44,933 nucleotides of DNA from DAOUAM01 sp034433305 (GCA_034433305.1 DAOUAM010000085.1:1-44933); one strand, 5' to 3'; shown: positions 8,509 to 16,354, counted from the first letter of the stretch. The notes: generated from the sequence alone by a model not told the origin. Numbers and translations are program-made.

Positions 8509-10308
8509 TCAGCCGCTGTCGCCGTCCAGGTCGGCGCCAGAGCGCTCCCCCAGCAGGCGCTCTCGCAGGAGGTCCTCCACCCGCCGGTGGAACGCCTCCA
8601 CGGACTGCCAGGCCATGTACAGCAGCACCATGAGGGATACGCCTATGAGGAGGAACGACAGATAGGGCACGGCCGGTATCCGAGGCAGGAACAGGCTGAT
8701 GAGCATGACCATCACCAGGAATAGGATGGCGGTTATGGCGTTGCGCAGCAGCACCTTGACCAGCGGCCTGTTCAGGATAAAGCTGGTGTCCCGCTCCAGG
8801 GCGACGACCTCCGCGCCCAGGTCCGCCAGGGACAGCACGTGGCGGATGATGGCGATGAGCGGGAACACCCCCAGCACCAGTACCAGCAGGCCCAACGCCA
8901 CCAGCACCACCGCGGGCGGCATCCGGGTCAGGCGCGCCAGGGTGTCCCAGTGCTCGAAAGCCGCGCGGCCCAGCACCACGACCACCGTGAAGAGGAACAC
9001 GTTGAGCAATATGTTGGTTATGTAGCGGCGCAAGAGGTCGCCGGTGCCGCCGCGCTCCCCAGCCCTGGACTGGATACGCTGGAGCATAGCCTCGGCGGAG
9101 GCCAGGTACCTTCGCAGGCGCGGCGGCAGGATGCTGTCCAGCCTTTCCCCGGCATGAGTGGACGCCCTGAAGATGTAGGGAGTCGTCAGGGTGCTCAGCC
9201 CGGTGACTCCTACTATGACAGGGTAGAGGAATGGCGCGATGACGCCGTTGTCCTGGCCTATCTTCACTATGACCAGGGAGAACTCCCCTATCTGCGCCAG
9301 GCTCATGCCCACCCGAAGGGCCGTGTGGTGATGGTAGCCGATGAGAAATGTCGCCAGGGTGCCAGCGAAGACCTTGCCCACGATGAGCACCAGGGAGATG
9401 AGCAGGATGTGGGGCCAGAAGTCCGCCAGGTAGGTGAAGTCGAAAAGCATGCCTATGGCCACGAAGAACAGGGCGGCGAACATGTCCTTTATGGGCGACA
9501 TGGAAGCGGACAGGGCCTCGCCGCGCCTGGCCTCGGCCACCAGCGTCCCCGCTATGAAGGCGCCAGCGGCCACCGAAAGCCCCAGCCACTGCGATACCAG
9601 GGCCATGCCAAAGCACAGCCCCAGGCCCACCACCACGGACAGCTCGCGGCTGCCCACGGCGGCCACATAGTTCATCAGCCGGCGTACTATGCTCAGTCCC
9701 AGCACGATGGACGCGGCTGCGAACAGGAGCAGCTTTAGCAGCACGGGGCCAATGGCGGCGAACTGGATGCTGCCTCCGCTGCCCAGGCCCGACAGCAGGG
9801 CTATCATCAGCACCGCCGCGAAGTCCTCAAAGACCAGTATGCCCACCACCACCTGGGATGCCTGGTCCGACAGGCGGCGCTGCTCCTCCAGCACCTTGAC
9901 GATGAGCGCTGTGCTGCTGATGGACAGGCCCGCGCCCAGGAACAGCGAGGTCGTTGTACCCCAGCCCAGCAGCAGCCCTACCTGGTAGCCCAGCGTGAAC
10001 ACCACGATGAGCTGCACCGCGCCGCCGATCAACGCCGCCTTTCCAACCCGCCGCAGCTTGCCCAGGCTGAATTCCAGGCCCAGGGAGAACATCAGCAGGA
10101 TAATGCCGATGTCCGCCAGGACGTTGATGACCTCTATCTCGCTTACTAGCGGGAACGGGGGCGTGTAAGGCCCGATGATGGCGCCGGCGATGATGTACCC
10201 CAGGATCACCGGCTGACGGAGCCAGTGGAACAAGAGGATGACCGCGCCCGATACCACCATGACGGTGGCCAGGTCGCGCAGAATGTCCAGACTTCCCTGC
10301 TCAGGCAT
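8509..10308 (-). CDS. CPA2-family cation:proton antiporter lacking an RCK domain
   Basis: A 599-residue integral membrane protein. Residues ~15-385 form a Na+/H+ exchanger (KefB/GerN-like) domain, with GYIIAGAIIGPY, LGLEFSLGKLRRVGKAALIGG and LGAGLSISSTALIVKVLEE as family landmarks. The ~210-residue C-terminal part contains about four further hydrophobic segments (NILLNVFLFTVVVVLG, VVLVALGLLVLVLGVF, AITAILFLVMVMLISLF, LSFLLIGVSLMVLLYMA) separated by charged loops. Classical KefB/KefC proteins carry a soluble NAD-binding RCK domain there, and no GxGxxG nucleotide motif is visible here. It probably exchanges K+ or Na+ for protons. ATG 10308 is used, with a promoter candidate at 10361-10388 on the same strand. 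Confidence 0.85.
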   Translation of the reverse strand: MPEQGSLDILRDLATVMVVSGAVILLFHWLRQPVILGYIIAGAIIGPYTPPFPLVSEIEVINVLADIGIILLMFSLGLEFSLGKLRRVGKAALIGGAVQLIVVFTLGYQVGLLLGWGTTTSLFLGAGLSISSTALIVKVLEEQRRLSDQASQVVVGILVFEDFAAVLMIALLSGLGSGGSIQFAAIGPVLLKLLLFAAASIVLGLSIVRRLMNYVAAVGSRELSVVVGLGLCFGMALVSQWLGLSVAAGAFIAGTLVAEARRGEALSASMSPIKDMFAALFFVAIGMLFDFTYLADFWPHILLISLVLIVGKVFAGTLATFLIGYHHHTALRVGMSLAQIGEFSLVIVKIGQDNGVIAPFLYPVIVGVTGLSTLTTPYIFRASTHAGERLDSILPPRLRRYLASAEAMLQRIQSRAGERGGTGDLLRRYITNILLNVFLFTVVVVLGRAAFEHWDTLARLTRMPPAVVLVALGLLVLVLGVFPLIAIIRHVLSLADLGAEVVALERDTSFILNRPLVKVLLRNAITAILFLVMVMLISLFLPRIPAVPYLSFLLIGVSLMVLLYMAWQSVEAFHRRVEDLLRERLLGERSGADLDGDSG

Positions 10309-10360
10309 GGGGCCTATCTCTTTCCTCGGCCCCCGGGTACAGCAAAGGGCCTACAGCACT

Positions 10361-10388
10361 ACTATAAAGGCAGACCCCTCCTGAGCAA
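10361..10388 (-). promoter_or_regulatory. Promoter candidate for the antiporter gene
   Basis: On the minus strand TTGCTC (10383-10388), 16 bases, then TATAGT (10361-10366), about 50 bases before the start codon. It is called from the pattern alone. Confidence 0.4.
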
Positions 10389-10487
10389 AGCCGGCCGGCG
10401 TGTGCCCGGGCGTCACTGTTGCAGCACCAGGCCCGCCGGGTGCAGGCGCGGCCAGTTTGGCCGTTGCTGAGGCCAGGGCAACAGACG

Positions 10488-11300
10488 TCAGCGCCTTCGC
10501 CGCTCCTTGAGCCACTGCTGGAAGTCGCGCTCCATGGCCTCGGAGAAGGTGCGGTCCACCTCTCCAGGCGTATAGACACCCTCGGCGATGCGCTGCTTGC
10601 CGAACTCGTCCTTGAGGCGGATAAGCTCCGAGGCCTCCACTACCTCCTCGGCCAGGTGCGGCGGGATGAATATGACCCCCTCTATGGTGCCCAGCACCAC
10701 GTCGCCCGGCAGGCACGTCGCCTCGCCTATGCGCACGATGCCGTTGATCTCGGCCAGGGAGACGTCGGCGATGGCCGTGGGGTCGAAGCCTCGGACGAAG
10801 GCCACAAAGTCCCTCATCTCCATGATGCGCTGCACGTCCCGCACGCCGCCATCAACGACCATGCCGCGCCTGGTCTTGACCTGTATGGCCGTGGACAGGT
10901 TATCCCCGGCGAAGGTACCGTCCCGCACCTTGCCGAACAGGTCCACGATGATGACGTCGTTCTCCTTCAGCTCATCTATTACCCAGGAGTTCTGGCCGCC
11001 GACGCGGCCCTCCCGCTCCTGCAGGCGCTTCAGTTCCGCCTCCACGTCCGGGCGCCTGGGCACGAAGCGGCAGGTCACGGCCCGGCCCACCAGCACGCGC
11101 TCGGGGTGGATAATCTGCCAGTTGCCGGCGAAGTTGTGATGGTAGCCGTGCTTGCGCAGGACGCCCCACGCCTCCTCGGTGGTGACAAGCTCCATGCGCT
11201 TGAGGATATCGTCGGGCACCAGCGGCCTGCCGTGGGCGTCACGCTCGCCCTTCCACTCGCTGGTAAGGCTCATGATGAGTCCGGGATCGGTGAGCTTCAC
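10488..11300 (-). CDS. RraA-like family protein (aldolase-like fold)
   Basis: A 270-residue member of the RraA / demethylmenaquinone-methyltransferase-like superfamily, which includes 4-hydroxy-4-methyl-2-oxoglutarate aldolases and oxaloacetate decarboxylases as well as the RNase E inhibitor. The conserved core is GDNLSTAIQVKTRRG followed by MVVDGGVRDV (about residues 128-153), including the Arg and Asp used for metal and substrate binding in the aldolases. It is ~100 residues longer than E. coli RraA, so an enzyme is more likely than an RNase regulator. The start is GTG 11300, with AAGGAG eight bases upstream. A two-codon ATG-CAG-TGA frame overlaps this start. An isolated plus-side repeat block separates it from the molybdenum hydroxylase operon, and it has its own promoter candidate. 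Confidence 0.8.
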   Translation of the reverse strand: MKLTDPGLIMSLTSEWKGERDAHGRPLVPDDILKRMELVTTEEAWGVLRKHGYHHNFAGNWQIIHPERVLVGRAVTCRFVPRRPDVEAELKRLQEREGRVGGQNSWVIDELKENDVIIVDLFGKVRDGTFAGDNLSTAIQVKTRRGMVVDGGVRDVQRIMEMRDFVAFVRGFDPTAIADVSLAEINGIVRIGEATCLPGDVVLGTIEGVIFIPPHLAEEVVEASELIRLKDEFGKQRIAEGVYTPGEVDRTFSEAMERDFQQWLKERRRR

Positions 11301-11350
11301 TGCATGGTCTCCTTGAGGGGGCTGTACAAGCCCCGGGTATGCAGTGGGAG

Positions 11351-11379
11351 ATTATACACCCTGGGCCAGAGGCTGACAG
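11351..11379 (-). promoter_or_regulatory. Promoter candidate for the RraA-like gene
   Basis: On the minus strand CTGTCA (11374-11379), a 17-base spacer, then a perfect TATAAT (11351-11356). The start codon lies about 40 bases past the expected transcription start. The leader contains a short GGGGCT...AGCCCC hairpin (about 11315-11335). Confidence 0.5.
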
Positions 11380-11454
11380 GGGTGAGATACCAGGTCTCTC
11401 CTCACCATGGTTGTCCCGCATGGAGGCTGGGCGGGTAAAGCGGCGCATGCCTTT

Positions 11455-11661
11455 CGGAGCGGGCAGCCGCCGGCCCCCTCTCTGGCTCTCCCCCAGAGGG
11501 GGCGAGGACTCTCCCTTCCACCTGTGGGGGAAGGCCAGGGCCTGTCCTGAGCCTGTCGAGGGAAAGGGGGCCAGCCGCTAGCCCCCTCTCTGGCTCTCCC
11601 CCATGGGGGGCGAGGACAGTCCCTTCCCCCCATGGGGAAGGCCAGGAAGGGGGCATGAGTC
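11455..11661. repeat. Tandem copies of an intergenic GC-rich palindromic block
   Basis: Two related units lie side by side (about 11472-11570 and 11579-11657) in the gap 11301-11790, which has no coding signal. Each begins CCCCCTCTCTGGCTCTCCCCC, shown here by its first bases only as CCCCCTCTCTGGCTC, then a G-run whose complement appears as CCC-rich sequence, then GGGGGAAGGCCAGG. The first contains CCTGTCCTGAGCCTGTCGAGGG, shortened here to CCTGAGCCTGTCGAGGG (11546-11562). Related blocks occur at 3.7, 30.3, 35.1 and 37.4 kb. An ATACCAGGTCT motif (11385-11395) recurs as its complement beside the 30.3 and 35.1 kb blocks. Confidence 0.75.
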
Positions 11662-11790
11662 TTGCCAATGGGAGGGACTTGGGACACATCCTTCAAGCGG
11701 GATATGGACAGAAGAAGTCGGTATGCTTGCGCTGACGCACCGCTGGTCGCGTCAGACGTTCCTGGAGGGGAGAAGGCTTTGGCCGCGCCC

Positions 11791-12072
11791 TCAAGCAGGC
11801 CTGGCGCTGGCACCGCCGCCTATGGCCGGCAGGAAGTGGACCTCGCTGTTCTCCCCCACCTTCTCCAGCATGCCCAGGGAGGTTACCTCACCGTCTATGG
11901 CTACGGAGATGTTGGGCTTGATGCGGTTCTCCTCCACCAGCCGTTCCTTGATGCCAGGGAACCGCTTCTCCAGGTTCTCGATGATCTGGCGGACGGTGGC
12001 GCCGGGCACTTCCACCTTGTGCTGTCCGCCTGTCAGGTTCTGCATCAGTGACGGTATAAAGACAACAGCCAT
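11791..12072 (-). CDS. MoaD/ThiS-family ubiquitin-like protein with residues beyond its glycine run
   Basis: A 93-residue beta-grasp sulfur-carrier-like protein: VEVPGATVRQIIENLEKRFPG (shortened: VRQIIENLEKRFPG), a central ISVAIDGEVTSLG strand-loop, and the terminal SEVHFLPAIGGG. MoaD and ThiS normally end exactly at Gly-Gly, which is adenylated and thiocarboxylated. Here GGG is followed by ASARPA, so about six or seven extra residues would block activation unless removed. MoaD supplies sulfur for molybdopterin, which fits its place as the last gene after three molybdenum hydroxylase genes, 79 bases beyond the Mo subunit and after a strong hairpin. A JAMM protease of a family that trims such tails is encoded at 32.7 kb. 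ATG 12072 has only a weak GAAG ribosome-binding site. Confidence 0.8.
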   Translation of the reverse strand: MAVVFIPSLMQNLTGGQHKVEVPGATVRQIIENLEKRFPGIKERLVEENRIKPNISVAIDGEVTSLGMLEKVGENSEVHFLPAIGGGASARPA

Positions 12073-12095
12073 GGCGTCACTTCTTCAGGGGCCGG

Positions 12096-12141
12096 TACTG
12101 CCCTCCGGCACGGGCAGGCATCGCCCTGCCGGAGGGCAGTA
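12096..12141 (-). promoter_or_regulatory. Perfect 15-bp intra-operon hairpin between Mo subunit and MoaD-like gene
   Basis: TACTGCCCTCCGGCA (12096-12110) pairs perfectly with TGCCGGAGGGCAGTA (12127-12141). The 16-base loop can add a further GGGC/GCCC stem (12112-12115, 12123-12126). There is no T-run on the minus-strand side, so it looks more like an mRNA-stability or processing element, or a partial terminator, than a full stop. Confidence 0.6.
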
Positions 12142-12151
12142 GTAAGGCTAG

Positions 12152-14479
12152 CTACTTCTTCCTGCTGCGCGCCGCTGGCGCCTTGGCCGACTGCTGCTTC
12201 TTCCACAGCGTCTCCATGACGGCGACCGGGTTCATGGGCAGCCTCTCCATATGTATGCCTGCGGCGTGGTATATGGCGTTGGCAATGGCCGCGGGCGGCG
12301 GCACAATGGACGCCTCGCCCACGCCCCTTACGCCGAAGGGATGGCCAGGGTTGGGCACCTCGACGATGACCGTGTCAATCATGGGCAGGTCCAGGGCCGT
12401 GGGCATCCTGTAGTCCAGCAGGCTGCTGTTCATCAGGTCGCCCTTGTCGTTGTAGTAGTACTCCTCGTTCAAGGCCCAGCCTATGCCCTGGACGCTGCCG
12501 CCCTGCATCTGGCCTTCCACGTAGCTGGGATGGATGGCCTTGCCGGCGTCCTGGACAACGGTGAAGCGCAGGATGTCCACCTTGCCGGTCTCGGGGTCAA
12601 CGCGCACGTCCACGATGTTGCCGGCGAAGGAGCCGCCCACGCCCTTGGGGTCCACGGTGGCGCGGCCTATGACCGGCCCGCCAGTGTGGCCTAGCTGCTT
12701 GGCCAGCTCCTTGAAAGTCATCTTCAGCTCGGGGTCGGCCTTGGAACGGAAGACGCCCTTTTCGAACTCCACCTGGCCAGGGTCAATCTCCCATATCTTG
12801 GCGGCCCGCTCTATCATCTGGCGCTTGACGTCCTGGGCGGCCTCGTAGGCGGCCAGGCCGGTGGCGAAGGTGACGCGGCTGCCGCCGGTGACGGCGGTGT
12901 AGCCGATGGAGTCGGTGTCGGCCACCGTGGGGCGCACGTCCTCGGCCCGCAGGCCCAGCACCTCGGCGGCCTGCATAGCCACCGAAGCCCGGGTGCCGCC
13001 GATGTCCGTGGAGCCTTCCACCAGGTTGATAGTGCCGTCGGCGTTGACGCTGATGGTGCAGCTAGACTGAAGGCCGACGTTGAACCAGAAGCCGATGGAC
13101 ACGCCGCGGCCGCAGTTGGGGCCGGGCAGCGGCGCCGTGTAGTGCGGGTGCCGCTTCATGGCCTCCAGCACCTCCACGCAGCCGACGCGTGGGAACACCG
13201 GGCCGTCTACGCGGCGGGTGCCTTCTCTGGCCGCGTTCTTCAGCCGGAAGTCTATGGAGTCCATGCCCAGCTTCTCGGCCAACTCTTCAACCACCGTCTC
13301 GGCGGCGAAGGCGGCGTTGGTGGCGCCGGGCGCGCGGTAGGCCGCCGTCTTGGGCTTGTTCACCACCACGTCGAAGCCATCTATGACGCCGTTGGGGATG
13401 TCATAGCAGGCGAAGACGCACATGGCGCCGGCGCCCACGGGGGAGCCAGGGTAGGCGCCCGCCTCATAGGCCAGGTACGCCTGGGCGGCGGTGATGGCCC
13501 CGTCCTTCCTGGCGCCGATCTTGATCTTGATGTAGGAGCCTGGCGTTGGCCCGGTGGCCTCCAGCACGTCCTTGCGGGACATGACCAGCTTCACCGGGTG
13601 GCCCGACTTCCTGGACAGCAGCGCGGCCACAGGCTCCAGGTACACGGGGATCTTGCCGCCGAAGCCGCCGCCGATCTCCATGGGGACCACCTTGATCTGG
13701 GACACGGGCAGGTCCAGTATCTGCGATACCGTGTCGCGCACAGTGAAGGCGCCCTGGGTGCTGCACCAGATGGTCAGGCGGCCATCGTTGTTCCAGAGTG
13801 CCGTGGCGTTGTGAGGCTCGATGTAGCCCTGGTGGACAGTCCTGGTATGGAACTCCCGCTCCACGACCACATCGGCCTCTTTGAAGCCCTTGTCCACATC
13901 GCCCTTCTTGTGCTGGAAGTGGTTGGCGATGTTGGACTTCTTGTTGGTGACCTGCCCGAACTCCTTCAGCTTCAGGTCCTCGTGAAGGAGCGGGGCGCCG
14001 TCCTTCATGGCGTCCAGCGCGGTGAGGACGGGCGGCAGGACTTCGTACTCCACCTCGATGAGGTTGAGGGCCTCCTCGGCCACGTGGGGGTTGGTGGCGG
14101 CCACCGCGGCGATGGCATGGCCCTTGTAGAGCACCTTGTCGCTGGCCAGGACATTGTCGCACAGGTACTTGAGGTTGGCCGCGCCCTCGCCCATCTCCAC
14201 AACCCTGTCGGACACCTTGGGCAGGTCCCTGGCGGTGACTACAGCCAGGACTCCCGGAAGGGCCTCGGCCTTGCTGGTGTCTATCTTCTTGATCCGGGCG
14301 TGGGCGTGGGGGCTGCGCAGCACCTTGCCGTGCAGCAGTCCGGCGATGTCGAAGTCGGCGCCGTACAGGGCGCGCCCGGTTACCTTGTCCGCCCCGTCGT
14401 GGCGGATCGGGCGCGTGCCGACGACGTCGTACTTACCCGTCGCCAGTACCATGTTAGGCTCGTACTTCAGGGTCGTCAC
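12152..14479 (-). CDS. Molybdenum hydroxylase, molybdopterin-binding large subunit (xanthine dehydrogenase family)
   Basis: A 775-residue catalytic subunit. The aldehyde oxidase/xanthine dehydrogenase a/b hammerhead domain covers ~25-145 (RHDGADKVTGRALYGADFD onward). The Mo-cofactor domain follows, with GGGFGGKIPVYLEP, AAYRAPGATNAAFAAE, STDIGGTRASVAMQAAEVL and, near the C-terminus, FGVRGVGEASIVPPPAAIANA, which contains the conserved glutamate that activates water. The motif aligned to the active-site loop reads AYRAPGA rather than the AYXCSFR of form I CO dehydrogenase, so a CO oxidiser is unlikely. The enzyme hydroxylates a purine, N-heterocycle, aldehyde or related compound. It overlaps the 2Fe-2S subunit gene by an ATGA (14476-14479), which gives the order FAD, FeS, Mo. 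Confidence 0.92.
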   Translation of the reverse strand: MTTLKYEPNMVLATGKYDVVGTRPIRHDGADKVTGRALYGADFDIAGLLHGKVLRSPHAHARIKKIDTSKAEALPGVLAVVTARDLPKVSDRVVEMGEGAANLKYLCDNVLASDKVLYKGHAIAAVAATNPHVAEEALNLIEVEYEVLPPVLTALDAMKDGAPLLHEDLKLKEFGQVTNKKSNIANHFQHKKGDVDKGFKEADVVVEREFHTRTVHQGYIEPHNATALWNNDGRLTIWCSTQGAFTVRDTVSQILDLPVSQIKVVPMEIGGGFGGKIPVYLEPVAALLSRKSGHPVKLVMSRKDVLEATGPTPGSYIKIKIGARKDGAITAAQAYLAYEAGAYPGSPVGAGAMCVFACYDIPNGVIDGFDVVVNKPKTAAYRAPGATNAAFAAETVVEELAEKLGMDSIDFRLKNAAREGTRRVDGPVFPRVGCVEVLEAMKRHPHYTAPLPGPNCGRGVSIGFWFNVGLQSSCTISVNADGTINLVEGSTDIGGTRASVAMQAAEVLGLRAEDVRPTVADTDSIGYTAVTGGSRVTFATGLAAYEAAQDVKRQMIERAAKIWEIDPGQVEFEKGVFRSKADPELKMTFKELAKQLGHTGGPVIGRATVDPKGVGGSFAGNIVDVRVDPETGKVDILRFTVVQDAGKAIHPSYVEGQMQGGSVQGIGWALNEEYYYNDKGDLMNSSLLDYRMPTALDLPMIDTVIVEVPNPGHPFGVRGVGEASIVPPPAAIANAIYHAAGIHMERLPMNPVAVMETLWKKQQSAKAPAARSRKK

Positions 14480-14958
14480 GCCTTCACCTCCGTTTTCCTG
14501 GAAGCGTCCATGACCGCCCGCACAATCTTATCGTAGCCGGTGCACCGGCAGAGGTTGCCCGCCAGCCAGTGGCGGATGCGGTGCTCGGAGGGGTTGGGTT
14601 CCTGGTCCAGAAGGGCCTTGGAGGCCACGATGAAGCCCGGCGTGCAGATGCCACACTGCAGGGCCGCGTTCTCCAGGAATGCAAGCTGCAGGGGATGGAG
14701 CGTGCTGCCCCTGGCGACTCCCTCGATGGTGGTGATCTCCTTGCCGTTGGCCTCCACGCCCAGCACCAGGCAGGAGTCCACGATGCGGCCATCGAAGATG
14801 ACAGTACAGGCGCCGCAGTTGCCGTCGTTACACCCTTCCTTGGTGCCAGTCAGGCCCACGATGTCGCGCAGGCACTCCAGCAGGCTCTGCCGAGGCTCGC
14901 AGAGGAACTCCACGTTCTCGCCGTTGATCCGGGTCTGTACATAAACCTTGCCAGGCAT
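14476..14958 (-). CDS. Molybdenum hydroxylase, [2Fe-2S] small subunit
   Basis: A 160-residue electron-transfer subunit with both expected [2Fe-2S] clusters. The plant-ferredoxin-type cluster uses Cys43, Cys48, Cys51 and Cys63 (CNDGNCGAC plus SCLVLG). The second cluster, in the helical domain, uses Cys102, Cys105, Cys137 and Cys139 (CGICTPG and CRCTGYDKI). It passes electrons from the Mo centre to FAD in the medium subunit. Length and motifs match CoxS/XdhC-type subunits with no truncation. The start at 14958 directly follows the FAD-subunit stop (14959-14961), and the end overlaps the large-subunit start, so the three are translationally coupled. Confidence 0.95.
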   Translation of the reverse strand: MPGKVYVQTRINGENVEFLCEPRQSLLECLRDIVGLTGTKEGCNDGNCGACTVIFDGRIVDSCLVLGVEANGKEITTIEGVARGSTLHPLQLAFLENAALQCGICTPGFIVASKALLDQEPNPSEHRIRHWLAGNLCRCTGYDKIVRAVMDASRKTEVKA

Positions 14959-15831
14959 CTATCGTGACTCCTTAGCTCGTTGAATGGCTACGTTCAGCGC
15001 CCGCCGGGTCAAGACCTCGCACAGGTGCTTCCTGAACTCGATGGTGCCGCGCATGTCCGTTATGGGCTTGGCGGCGTCCCTGGCGACCTCCGCTGCCTTC
15101 TGGATGTTCTGCTCGGTGGGCGCCTTGCCCGCCAGGGCATCGCCTGCGGCCTTCACGAAGAGGGGCGTCGGCGCAACGGAGGCCAGGGCTATCCTGGCCG
15201 ACTTGATGGTGCCGTTGCTGAGCACCACGGAGACGCCGGCGCCGGCCACGGCTATGTCCATCTCGTTCCTGGGGATGAAGCGCATGTAGTGCGCGCCCGA
15301 GTTAGGCTCTGGAGGCGGGAAGTGGAGCGATACCAGCAACTCGCCTGGCTGCAATATGTTCCGCCCTGGCCCGGTGCAGAACTCCTCCACCGGTACCTCC
15401 CGGGTGCCGTTGGGGCCGGCGATCCTGGCCCTGGCGCCCAGGGCGATGAGGATTGGGACGGAGTCGGCGCTGGGGGCGGCATTGCACAGGTTGCCGCCGA
15501 TGGAGGCCCGGCCCTGTATCTGGATTCCACCGATGAGGGACGCCGAGTCTATGAGGCCAGGATAAGCGGCAGCAATAGTCTTGTTGGAGTAAATCTTGTA
15601 GCAGGGGACTGCGGCGCCCAGCGTGAGGCCCACACGCGGGTCGTAGCTCACCTCATTGAGTTCTGGAATGCCCTTGGCATCCACGACCACGTCGGCCTGC
15701 CTGCGGCCGCCACGGAGCTGGACCAGCAGGTCTGTGCCTCCTGCCAGGACCCTTGCCCGGTCGCCATGCTCCGCTAGCAGCCCGACCGCTTCTCTGACGG
15801 AACGGGGACTGGCGAAATCAATCCACTTCAA
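14959..15831 (-). CDS. Molybdenum hydroxylase, FAD-binding medium subunit
   Basis: A 290-residue CoxM-like FAD subunit. FAD-binding loops are visible at AGGTDLLVQLRGG (about residues 30-42) and IGGNLCNAAPSADSVP (about 112-127). The C-terminal CO-dehydrogenase flavoprotein domain starts near 175 and ends with the typical FRKHLCEVLTRRAL. It passes electrons to the terminal acceptor, here probably a quinone or NAD+, which is not shown by the sequence. The start is TTG at 15831, fixed by AAGGAGG seven bases upstream; no better in-frame start exists. It is the first gene of the operon and follows a ~180-base structured leader from a promoter candidate at 16017-16045. Confidence 0.93.
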   Translation of the reverse strand: MKWIDFASPRSVREAVGLLAEHGDRARVLAGGTDLLVQLRGGRRQADVVVDAKGIPELNEVSYDPRVGLTLGAAVPCYKIYSNKTIAAAYPGLIDSASLIGGIQIQGRASIGGNLCNAAPSADSVPILIALGARARIAGPNGTREVPVEEFCTGPGRNILQPGELLVSLHFPPPEPNSGAHYMRFIPRNEMDIAVAGAGVSVVLSNGTIKSARIALASVAPTPLFVKAAGDALAGKAPTEQNIQKAAEVARDAAKPITDMRGTIEFRKHLCEVLTRRALNVAIQRAKESR

Positions 15832-16016
15832 TAGCCCACCTCCTTAACTTTCAATTCAGGGGCATGTGCCTGGACCTGCGTGTGCGCTGCACGTGCTGGA
15901 CCCAGGCCGTGACCATGAGAGCAACGGGGGGTGGCCTCTCGCCAGGGGCAGGGAGGGCTGCATTACCGGCCAGACAAGGCCCTGCCCTGGCCTGGGAGGC
16001 CCCAAAACCGTCCATA
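15832..16016 (-). promoter_or_regulatory. Long structured leader of the molybdenum hydroxylase operon
   Basis: Between the promoter candidate and the TTG start there are about 180 bases without a gene. The largest visible structure pairs CCAGGGGCAGGG (15942-15953) with CCCTGCCCTGG (15980-15990), one base bulged, with further GGCC/GGCC pairing around it. A cis-regulatory role is inference. I do not recognise a named riboswitch class. Confidence 0.35.
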
Positions 16017-16045
16017 AGTATAACAAACAGTCTTGATTACAACAA
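16017..16045 (-). promoter_or_regulatory. Promoter candidate for the molybdenum hydroxylase operon
   Basis: On the minus strand TTGTTG (16040-16045), 17 bases, then TATACT (16017-16022). It is the only such pattern seen upstream of the operon and lies in a locally AT-rich patch. Confidence 0.5.
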
Positions 16046-16238
16046 CAGGCTAGCCAGACGGAGGGTGTCGCAAGCTGTGGCTATATGTGGCAGGGCCACG
16101 CCTTACCACGTCGCCCAGCCCCAGGGGATGCAAGCAGGCGGCAGAAGTGGTGGCACATGCTAGTCTGTTACAGGCTTACTGGCCTGTATCCAATAGATTT
16201 TCCAGTGTGGTTCTGGTATTATGTTGCTCACATACCGC

Positions 16239-16266
16239 TTGACATAGCCTTCTGGTGCCGTAATTC
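16239..16266 (+). promoter_or_regulatory. Promoter candidate for the methyltransferase gene
   Basis: A perfect TTGACA (16239-16244), 16-base spacer, then TAATTC (16261-16266), about 90 bases before the ATG at 16355. Confidence 0.45.
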
Positions 16267-16354
16267 CTCCATGGCCGGCGCACCCCGCGCCCCACTCAGA
16301 GGGCATAGCTCTGGCCTCGTCAGCTCTTGCAACTGGCCCTGCAAGGAGGACAGC

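Noticed and set aside
11455..11661. CRISPR array
   Set aside because: The repeats are two long palindromic units without regular unique spacers, and no cas gene is present.
12152..15831. Form I CO dehydrogenase
   Set aside because: The large subunit has AYRAPGA where the active-site motif AYXCSFR is required, so CO oxidation is not supported.
15864..16163. 99-residue plus-strand frame
   Set aside because: It has no ribosome-binding site, its composition is unlike neighbouring genes and it covers the antisense of the molybdenum hydroxylase promoter and leader.
16085..16354. 90-residue extension of the methyltransferase
   Set aside because: It lacks a ribosome-binding site, crosses a promoter candidate and is unlike the family; ATG 16355 has AAGGAGGA.
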